Of a DNA stretch of 5,370 nucleotides, positions 1-5,370 are shown piece after piece. Positions within the stretch are counted from its first letter, which is position 1. Every line of letters begins with the position of its first letter. The notes under the pieces are model-generated. The model did no database searches. It saw only the letters and a list, made by a program, of their open reading frames with translations, and was not told where the DNA came from. Source of the stretch: Bacteroidia bacterium (lineage in GTDB: Bacteria > Bacteroidota > Bacteroidia > Bacteroidales > CAJPTX01); assembly GCA_905373625.1 (NCBI GenBank), contig CAJPTS010000134.1, forward strand, positions 1 to 5,370. The letters are read 5' to 3'. A program made the translations under genes and the position numbers.

Positions 1-2022
1 GTGCGTCTCGTCGGGAAAGAATAGGAATCTGCTCGGGATTCCACGAATCTGTGCGGCATTAAATGCTGCCATACCCTGTGTGTAAGGGATACGGAAGTCG
101 TGACCGCCATGTATGATCATAATCGGCGTGTCCCAATTTTCTACGAATTTATGCGGGCTTTGGTTAAAACTAGCTTGTGCTACGGCGTTATTCTTTTCCC
201 ATGGCTTACCGCCCATCTCCCACTCGTCAAAGAACATTTCTTCGGTGGTATAGAACTCCATCTCGCTGTGGAAGATACCGCAATGGCTAATAAACGCCTT
301 AAAACGCTTGTTGTGATGCCCAGCTAACCAGTTTACGGTATATCCGCCATAAGATGCCCCCACTGCACCGAGTCTGTCTTGATCTACCCACGGTTCTTTA
401 GCCAATTCGTCTATTGCAGCTAGGAGATCTCGCATCTCTTGCGTGCCGTGATTTTTACTAATCTCGTCCGTCCATTTTTGTCCAAAAGTGAGTACACCGC
501 GACGGTTTGGGGCAACGACTATATAACCTTGGCTGGCCATAAGGGCAAGATTCCAACGGAAGCTCCAGAACTGCGTAAGCGGGCTTTGTGGCCCTCCTTC
601 GCAAAAGAGCAGCGTGGGGTAACTCTTCGTACTGTCAAAGTTCGGAGGAAGCACAACCCACGTAAGCATTTGCTGCCCATCTGTAGTCCTTACCCAACGC
701 TCGCGCACCTCGGGCATTTTAAGCTGCGAGAGGATATTATCATTCACCTCGGTAACCTTTTCTTGTTTTCCGTCTGCCAACGCCACGCGGTAAACCTCGG
801 CTGGCGAAACCATAGAAACCACGTCGCCAAAAAGATATTCGCCCGTCAGGCAAACCGAATGATAGTCCTTCATACCCGTTGTAATGGGTTTCGGCATATC
901 TTCTGCAAGCATCAGTTGGTAGAGCTGGAAAGTGCCTCGCACGCCCGATACGAAGTAAAAGCCATCGCTTTCAGGACGCCACACCATAGAAGCAGCCGAA
1001 TAATCAAATGCGGGACAGAGCTGACGCTTTTGGTTCGTTGCAAGGTCGTACAACATGAGGCGCTCATGATCTGCTTCAAATCCTCCACGCTCCATGCTGG
1101 TATAGAGCATATACTTCCCATCGGGCGAAAAGACGGGACAACGATCGTAGCCCAAGTTCCCCTCCGTGAGGTTACGCGTTTCGCCCGTAGCTAAATCATA
1201 GAGGTAAATATCAGAGTCCGTACTAAATGCAGCCGCTTTCCCAACAAGTTTCTTACACGTGTAAGCCAATAATTTCCCATCGGCACTCCACCCGATTTCT
1301 TCAATTCCACCGAAGGGACGCAAAGGCGAATGATAGGGCTCGCCCTCCAAAAGATCTTTCCCTTTTCCCACTTTATTGTTAGCAAAGGGGGCAACAAATA
1401 CGTGGCTGCGAGAGCCGTCATCCCAAACGTCCCAGTGCCGATACATCAGATCGTCATATACTTTCCCTGTAGACTTGTCCAGATCGGGGTAATTATCCTT
1501 CACCTGTGGGATTATCGGGATGGTAGAAACGTATGCAATATTGCTGCCGTCGGGCGAGACACGGAAACCGTCAATGCCCGTCTCAACATCTGAGAGGCGC
1601 GTAAGAGCAGTCCCGTCAGTTTTCATACTGTAGATCTGTGGCGCGCCCTCGTGCGTAGAAACAAACAAGAGTTCGTTGTTGCCTCGCCACTCAATATTAT
1701 AAACCTGCGCATTGAAGTCGGTTAGTTGTTTCACCGTACCGTCTTCCAGCTTTTTGATAAATAGATCTGACCAGCCTCTGTTCTCTTTTACATCATAACG
1801 ACTCACGGTGTACGCCAGTAGCTTTCCGTCAGCCGAAGGCGCATAGCCCGTAAGGCGTCCCATCGCCCACATGATATCGGGTGTAAACTTACCGTCTACG
1901 ATAGGGGGCAGGGGGCACTGCAATTTCTTTGCAGCGGATTCCGAAGTAGTATTTTGCGGAGATTTACAGCCTGCAAGCAGCATAGCGACTCCTCCGAGTA
2001 GTAGTAAAGCACATTTCTTCAT
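1..2022 (-). CDS. dpp5: DPP5-like S9 family dipeptidyl peptidase, lipoprotein; C-terminus cut by window edge
   Basis: This gene encodes a prolyl-oligopeptidase-family serine exopeptidase that removes dipeptides from peptide N-termini. In asaccharolytic Porphyromonas, DPP5 does this in the periplasm and prefers hydrophobic or small P1 residues. The reading frame is uninterrupted for 674 codons. Residues 1-18 form a signal peptide (MKK, a Leu-rich core, then lipobox LAGC) with lipidation at Cys19. Beta-propeller repeats carry SADG/SPDG signatures near residues 63, 156, 246 and 299. The alpha/beta-hydrolase domain starts near residue 440, with EGGPQ at 475-479 and the nucleophile Ser557 in GASYGGY. 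Asp642 lies in HGGHDFRIP, and His674 in FPDETH is the last codon of the window. The triad spacings of 85 and 32 residues equal those I recall for P. gingivalis DPP5 (S542, D627, H659; 684 aa), so about 25 residues are missing. The ATG at 2022 is chosen because the signal peptide begins there; no Shine-Dalgarno is seen, as is common in this phylum. The family call is firm. The exact specificity and the gene symbol are inferred from remembered similarity. Confidence 0.93.
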   Translation of the reverse strand, partial: MKKCALLLLGGVAMLLAGCKSPQNTTSESAAKKLQCPLPPIVDGKFTPDIMWAMGRLTGYAPSADGKLLAYTVSRYDVKENRGWSDLFIKKLEDGTVKQLTDFNAQVYNIEWRGNNELLFVSTHEGAPQIYSMKTDGTALTRLSDVETGIDGFRVSPDGSNIAYVSTIPIIPQVKDNYPDLDKSTGKVYDDLMYRHWDVWDDGSRSHVFVAPFANNKVGKGKDLLEGEPYHSPLRPFGGIEEIGWSADGKLLAYTCKKLVGKAAAFSTDSDIYLYDLATGETRNLTEGNLGYDRCPVFSPDGKYMLYTSMERGGFEADHERLMLYDLATNQKRQLCPAFDYSAASMVWRPESDGFYFVSGVRGTFQLYQLMLAEDMPKPITTGMKDYHSVCLTGEYLFGDVVSMVSPAEVYRVALADGKQEKVTEVNDNILSQLKMPEVRERWVRTTDGQQMLTWVVLPPNFDSTKSYPTLLFCEGGPQSPLTQFWSFRWNLALMASQGYIVVAPNRRGVLTFGQKWTDEISKNHGTQEMRDLLAAIDELAKEPWVDQDRLGAVGASYGGYTVNWLAGHHNKRFKAFISHCGIFHSEMEFYTTEEMFFDEWEMGGKPWEKNNAVAQASFNQSPHKFVENWDTPIMIIHGGHDFRIPYTQGMAAFNAAQIRGIPSRFLFFPDETH

Positions 2023-2046
2023 GATACATACAGGTAAATGTTTTAA

Positions 2047-2054
2047 CAAAAGTA
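2047..2054 (-). promoter_or_regulatory. Candidate Bacteroidota -7 promoter element for the peptidase gene
   Basis: On the minus strand these bases read TACTTTTG, an exact match to the TAnnTTTG -7 consensus of the Bacteroidota primary sigma factor. The element ends 24 bases before the peptidase ATG, which would give a leader of roughly 15-20 nt. I find no TTTG -33 element at the usual spacing of about 19-21 bp, so the promoter call rests on one box and its position. Confidence 0.45.
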
Positions 2055-2164
2055 GGTAAACTCGGCAGTTTGCGAGTACTCTTCGCCAATAAAAGCTGCA
2101 ACCTGTTCGCAAATGCAAGCTAAAAGCAGAGCGCCCTTGGCGCAAATAAAAAGCTAGAATTTAG

Positions 2165-2247
2165 GTACAAAGTACGAAGTCCCAAGTTCAAAGTAAAACC
2201 CAGATTATAAACGCTTTGCGTTGTACTTCGTACCTTGAACCTCGTAC
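2165..2247. repeat. Two facing arrays of a degenerate 7-bp unit, GTWCRAR-like, forming an inverted repeat
   Basis: On the plus strand, five consecutive heptamers run from 2165 to 2199: GTACAAA, GTACGAA, GTCCCAA, GTTCAAA, GTAAAAC. On the minus strand, four consecutive heptamers run from 2247 down to 2220: GTACGAG, GTTCAAG, GTACGAA, GTACAAC. The arrays face each other, so 2170-2197 and 2222-2249 form an imperfect inverted repeat matching at 21 of 28 positions with a 24-nt loop. The loop ends in a small palindrome, ACGC-TTT-GCGT (2211-2221). I recall similar GTACAAAGTACGAA-type intergenic repeats in Porphyromonas and related genomes, but cannot confirm this here. It could be a REP-like element, a transcribed structured RNA, or a relic of a mobile element. 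Confidence 0.7.
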
Positions 2248-2254
2248 TTAAAAT

Positions 2255-2286
2255 GTTGCGCACCTCTCCCAGTCGTGCGGAACAAC
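2255..2286. repeat. Bulged hairpin sequence
   Basis: GTTG (2255-2258) and CGCAC (2259-2263) pair with GTGCG (2275-2279) and CAAC (2283-2286). This leaves an 11-nt loop and a 3-nt GAA bulge on the 3' side. The nine pairs are all Watson-Crick. No U-tract follows, so it is unlikely to be an intrinsic terminator. It lies beside the heptamer arrays and could belong to the same repeat element. A chance origin is possible. Confidence 0.35.
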
Positions 2287-2371
2287 GAAAATAGCCGCCA
2301 GAAATCTTTATGATTCCATGACCTTCAAATTCTATGACTGTACCGTCTCGTCGTGTAAAATACGATTTGAG

Positions 2372-2379
2372 TACCTTTG
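2372..2379 (+). promoter_or_regulatory. Candidate Bacteroidota -7 promoter element for the helicase gene
   Basis: The bases read TACCTTTG, an exact TAnnTTTG match. Transcription would start near 2386 and leave a leader of about 120 nt before the helicase ATG at 2507. No TTTG is present about 20 bp upstream; the nearest TTTG, at 2366-2369, is too close to be a -33 element. The long leader shows no riboswitch or attenuator that I recognise. Confidence 0.4.
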
Positions 2380-2496
2380 TTTTAGGTAGATAGTTTCACG
2401 TTTTTGTGGAAGCCAACTACACAGCATTTAGTTATCAGGCTCGAGTTCTTTTGTGTGAAGTGCGCGTCCTGATCCGTACTGGACTGTTGCATGAAT

Positions 2497-2501
2497 GGGA
2501 G
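2497..2501 (+). promoter_or_regulatory. Possible ribosome binding site favouring the ATG at 2507
   Basis: GGGAG lies 5 nt before the ATG at 2507 and resembles a Shine-Dalgarno core. The alternative in-frame ATG at 2495 has no purine-rich site before it and is immediately preceded by an in-frame TGA (2492-2494), so no earlier start is possible. Choosing 2495 would add only four residues (MGDK). Bacteroidota often initiate without a Shine-Dalgarno, so this preference is modest. Confidence 0.4.
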
Positions 2502-2506
2502 ATAAG

Positions 2507-5370
2507 ATGCTACACAATAACATTATAGATAATTCCTCCGACGCTCTTTCTATGCTGTCTTACCTTAGGCGGTGTATTTCAGACGGGGGAATTAACAAAA
2601 TTCGGATAGCTACTGGCTATTGGGATCTTCTGGGCATGTCTCTTATTCTGACCGAGTTGCAACAATTCTTAGATCGCACGGATACGTCCATTGAGCTCCT
2701 TATCGGCAAAGATCCTTACGTCTTTACCTCTTTACTGGCGAATGCTAAGTACAAAGATGCCACTTATCCTTACGATTTTATAAGAACAGACATACACCAC
2801 CTTGAAGTAAAAGAGGAATACAAAGCTGTTATCAACTTGCTGCTCAAGTATTGTAGTAAAGACAGCAAGCTGCAAATACGGATCTATACCCAAAGTGCTA
2901 CTGGCGACGTCGAGTTTCTTCACTCGAAATGCTACATCTTCTCGGGACGTAATCACTCTTTTGGCATCATCGGGAGTTCTAACTTCACCCAAAAAGGGTT
3001 ATTAGGAAATGCCGAGCTCAACTATCTGGAGACAAATCCTGCCTGTATTACAGCTCGCCCTACGGAAGGGTCAGATACTAAGGGGCATGTTTGTTGGTTT
3101 GAAGAAAAATGGGCGCTCTCAAAAGACTGGACACAGGAGTTCTTGGAACAAGTAATCAAGACCTCGCCCATCTACTACCAAATAGAAAAGGAGCAGACGG
3201 AGTCGCAGAACAGTTCATTCACACCATACGAGCTATACATCAAATTGCTACAACTCCAATTTGGCGACGTTGTGGACAAGAATTTAGGACAAACGATTGA
3301 GAGCTATCTGCCCGTGGATGTGCAAAAATTTGATTATCAGATCGAAGCCGTAAAACGCTGCCTAAGTATTATGCACGAACACGGTGGTTTCATGCTGGCG
3401 GATGTGGTAGGCTTAGGAAAAACCATTGTAGGCATTCTGATCATTAAACACTTCTTAAGCGTGCCTGAGAACTTCGGGGAACGCGAGCGTAAAGTCCTCA
3501 TTATCACACCGCCCGCTATTCAGATGGGGTGGCAAAGTACTATCGCGAAGTTTGATGAGGCGACCAGAGACAAAATGACGCCTTATGTAGATTATATCAC
3601 AACGGGACGCATTAGCAGTATTCTCGACGAGGCGTTGGCGGCGGAGGACGCAGGCGATACGGGCGATTTTGGTGGTGAATTACAGGATAAAAACTATGGG
3701 CTTATTATTATAGACGAAAGCCATAAATTCCGCAATAGCTCTACACAGATGTACCGATCTCTTGACCGTTTGATTGGAGAGATTGGTGCAAGAACGGGCG
3801 TATTTCCCTACGTAGGACTTCTCTCCGCGACACCACAAAACAATAGTCCGAACGACTTAAAGAACCAGATTTATCTCTTCGAACGTAACCACAATGAGAG
3901 TACACTAAAGAAAGCAGACGGTGGCAACTTAGAAAGGTTCTTCGCTAAGGTCAACAAAGAATACGATCTCGTCATAAGTAAGACTAACGTTAAGGCGAAT
4001 GCCACAACAGAAGAAGCACTCGCTGATACGGAACGTCTACAACGCCTAGAGGCTATCTCTGAGAAATTACGAGACTGCATACTGTGTGACATCTTGGAGC
4101 GTAGAACCCGAACAGACGTCGAGATGTACTACAAAGATGATGTAGGACGGTTCGCTCTGACGTTCCCAAAAATTGAAGGACCGAACAATCTTAAATACGT
4201 CATGGATGACGAGCTGGCGCAGCTTTTCTCTGACACGATGACCATTATTGCTCCCACAGAAGAAGATAAGTCACAGAGCAATGCTGGCTTAAACTATAGC
4301 CGCTATCGTGCCATAGAGTATTTCGTGTCTGCAACGGATGAGCAGAAATACGTAGGTAGAGGTAATCGCGGTGTAAACGACGTGGCAAAACAGCTGGCCA
4401 CCCTCATGCAAATACTCTTGGTGAAACGCTTAGAAAGCTCATTTACGGCATTTACTCAATCACTGCTTAATCTGCATCGGTACACAGAAAATATGATTGA
4501 TATGTGGGAGAATGATACCATTTTCATTTGTCCACAAATTGACATAAACAAGGAGCTGGACTTTGAGACAAAAAGCAAAAAATTGGGGCGTCCCGTATCC
4601 TTCCAAGACTGTGTAGAAGACGTCAGAGAGAAAATAACGAAGCTTACCGAGCAAGGGCACAACGAAAAAGCACAAAATGCAGAATATACCCGAGATGCCT
4701 TTAAACCCGAGTACTATGACCAACTAAAAAAAGATCTGCGCCTTATATCTAGTCTGTGCAAGCGATGGGCTAAGAACTCTGCAGACCCGAAGTTTGACGC
4801 CTTCAAGAAATACCTCACGTCCGTATTATTTGATCCGCAGAAGAATACATCGGGCAAACTGGTAATCTTTTCAGAAGCAATAGATACCGTGCAGTCTCTT
4901 GCTCGGGCTGTCAGAGCAGAAGGGTACAAGCCATTGGTCATTACTGCCGCCGAGCGCGACTCGTTGGAAACGCTCATCGAGGAGAACTTTGATGCGAACT
5001 ACAGAGGCGAATGGAAGGAGGAGTACAATGTACTTATCACAACGGAAGTTTTGGCTGAGGGCGTGAACCTGCATCGAGCCAATGTGATTGTGAATTATGA
5101 CACGCCGTGGAATGCAACGCGACTTATGCAGCGCATCGGACGGGTTAATAGAATCGGGAGTAAAGAACCTGCTGTTTATGTCTACAATTTCATGCCTAGT
5201 GCACAAGGCGATGCGCAAATACAACTGGTGCGGAAAGCTCACACCAAGTTACAATCCTTCCACATCTTGTTCGGGGGCGACAGCAAAATTTTCTCCGAAG
5301 AGGAAAGCGTGGTGCATTACGACATCGTCAGAGCGCTCAAAGGCGACGAATCTCCTTTACAGAAGTATGT
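2507..5370 (+). CDS. PLD-like nuclease fused to SNF2-type SF2 helicase, putative defence protein; C-terminus cut by window edge
   Basis: The frame is open for 954 codons and runs off the window. Residues 1 to about 185 resemble a PLD-like nuclease domain: IDN near the start, ATGYWDLLG and LLIGKDP strands, then H139-S-K141 and GSSN (156-159). The helicase core starts at about residue 275 with a Q-motif-like FDYQ. Next come Walker A DVVGLGKT (299-306, Lys305), motif Ia VLIITPP (330-336), Walker B variant DESH (403-406) and motif III SATP (440-443). After a long inter-lobe region with ERRTRTDV (531-538) and VKRLESS (639-645), lobe 2 has VIFSEA (786-791), TTEVLAEGVNL (845-855) and motif VI QRIGRVNRIGS (875-885). 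The likely role is ATP-driven DNA translocation or remodelling coupled to nucleic-acid cleavage in the cytoplasm. Comparable fusions occur in restriction and anti-phage loci, so defence is inferred, not shown. No partner gene is visible. It is divergent from the peptidase and could be the first gene of an operon extending rightward. No frameshift or missing helicase motif is seen. Confidence 0.9.
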   Translation, partial: MLHNNIIDNSSDALSMLSYLRRCISDGGINKIRIATGYWDLLGMSLILTELQQFLDRTDTSIELLIGKDPYVFTSLLANAKYKDATYPYDFIRTDIHHLEVKEEYKAVINLLLKYCSKDSKLQIRIYTQSATGDVEFLHSKCYIFSGRNHSFGIIGSSNFTQKGLLGNAELNYLETNPACITARPTEGSDTKGHVCWFEEKWALSKDWTQEFLEQVIKTSPIYYQIEKEQTESQNSSFTPYELYIKLLQLQFGDVVDKNLGQTIESYLPVDVQKFDYQIEAVKRCLSIMHEHGGFMLADVVGLGKTIVGILIIKHFLSVPENFGERERKVLIITPPAIQMGWQSTIAKFDEATRDKMTPYVDYITTGRISSILDEALAAEDAGDTGDFGGELQDKNYGLIIIDESHKFRNSSTQMYRSLDRLIGEIGARTGVFPYVGLLSATPQNNSPNDLKNQIYLFERNHNESTLKKADGGNLERFFAKVNKEYDLVISKTNVKANATTEEALADTERLQRLEAISEKLRDCILCDILERRTRTDVEMYYKDDVGRFALTFPKIEGPNNLKYVMDDELAQLFSDTMTIIAPTEEDKSQSNAGLNYSRYRAIEYFVSATDEQKYVGRGNRGVNDVAKQLATLMQILLVKRLESSFTAFTQSLLNLHRYTENMIDMWENDTIFICPQIDINKELDFETKSKKLGRPVSFQDCVEDVREKITKLTEQGHNEKAQNAEYTRDAFKPEYYDQLKKDLRLISSLCKRWAKNSADPKFDAFKKYLTSVLFDPQKNTSGKLVIFSEAIDTVQSLARAVRAEGYKPLVITAAERDSLETLIEENFDANYRGEWKEEYNVLITTEVLAEGVNLHRANVIVNYDTPWNATRLMQRIGRVNRIGSKEPAVYVYNFMPSAQGDAQIQLVRKAHTKLQSFHILFGGDSKIFSEEESVVHYDIVRALKGDESPLQKY

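Larger units (their letters stand above)
2023..2506. other. Divergent intergenic region with no credible gene; promoters and repeats
   Basis: This 484-bp gap separates two divergently transcribed genes. I find no tRNA, rRNA or convincing coding region in it; the longest start-to-stop runs are only tens of codons and lack supporting features. It contains a TAnnTTTG element for each flanking gene, at 2047-2054 (minus) and 2372-2379 (plus). A perfect 5-bp-stem hairpin (GCGCC, loop CTT, GGCGC) lies at 2131-2143. An imperfect direct repeat CGCAAAT-N2/3-AAGCTA occurs at 2108-2122 and 2141-2156. The paired 7-bp-unit arrays span 2165-2247, and a second hairpin lies at 2255-2286. Neither hairpin is followed by a clear U-tract on either strand, so I do not call a terminator, and two divergent genes need none here. 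Confidence 0.7.

Noticed and set aside
439..1194. 251-codon open frame on the plus strand
   Set aside because: It lies inside the peptidase gene in the codon-aligned antisense register, a common artefact. The translation shows no domain, and the opposite strand has signature motifs and a full catalytic triad.
2131..2143. Intrinsic terminator at the GCGCC/GGCGC hairpin
   Set aside because: The stem is only 5 bp, the plus strand is followed by an A-rich rather than T-rich tract, the minus strand has no immediate T-run, and both flanking genes point away from it.
2165..2247. CRISPR-like array
   Set aside because: The units are 7 bp, degenerate and contiguous, with no unique spacers, and the two arrays lie in opposite orientation.
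2253..2294. Tiny ORF of 13 codons starting at ATG 2253 in the intergenic region
   Set aside because: It overlaps the bulged hairpin, has no ribosome binding site and no recognisable peptide features.
4871..5242. 123-codon open frame on the minus strand
   Set aside because: It is codon-aligned antisense to the helicase region holding motifs IV-VI, which are clearly coding on the plus strand. It has no recognisable features.
2507..5370. Naming the helicase as DrmD (DISARM), BrxHII (BREX type 3) or MkoC (Mokosh type II)
   Set aside because: The N-terminal PLD module and SF2 motor do not clearly match these architectures as I know them, and no diagnostic neighbouring gene is within the window.

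Overview
The window most likely comes from a member of the Bacteroidota, probably Bacteroidales and close to Porphyromonas. Three things point there. The minus-strand peptidase closely resembles Porphyromonas gingivalis dipeptidyl peptidase DPP5 as I remember it, including the exact spacing of the catalytic triad. Both genes have a TAnnTTTG element upstream, the -7 consensus of this phylum. Shine-Dalgarno sequences are weak or absent. This placement rests on recalled family features, not on a search.

The layout is simple: two long genes, transcribed divergently and each cut by a window edge, with 484 bp between them. Positions 1-2022 (minus strand) encode 674 residues of a family S9 prolyl-oligopeptidase-type dipeptidyl peptidase. 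It has a lipoprotein signal peptide, a beta-propeller and an alpha/beta-hydrolase domain. The window ends exactly on the predicted catalytic histidine codon, so only about 25 C-terminal residues should be missing.

Positions 2023-2506 hold no credible gene. They contain a candidate -7 element for each flanking gene, two small hairpins, a short direct repeat, and two arrays of a degenerate 7-bp unit that face each other as an imperfect inverted repeat.

Positions 2507-5370 (plus strand) encode the first 954 residues of a large protein. An N-terminal phospholipase D (PLD)-like nuclease domain with a single HxK motif is fused to an SNF2-like superfamily 2 helicase/translocase. All the main helicase motifs are readable and the gene is still open at the window end. 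The architecture suggests an anti-phage defence or restriction factor, but no partner gene is visible, so the system cannot be named from this window.

The two genes show no sign of working together. The peptidase is a periplasmic nutrient-acquisition enzyme, and the helicase-nuclease is more likely the first gene of an accessory cluster that continues to the right.
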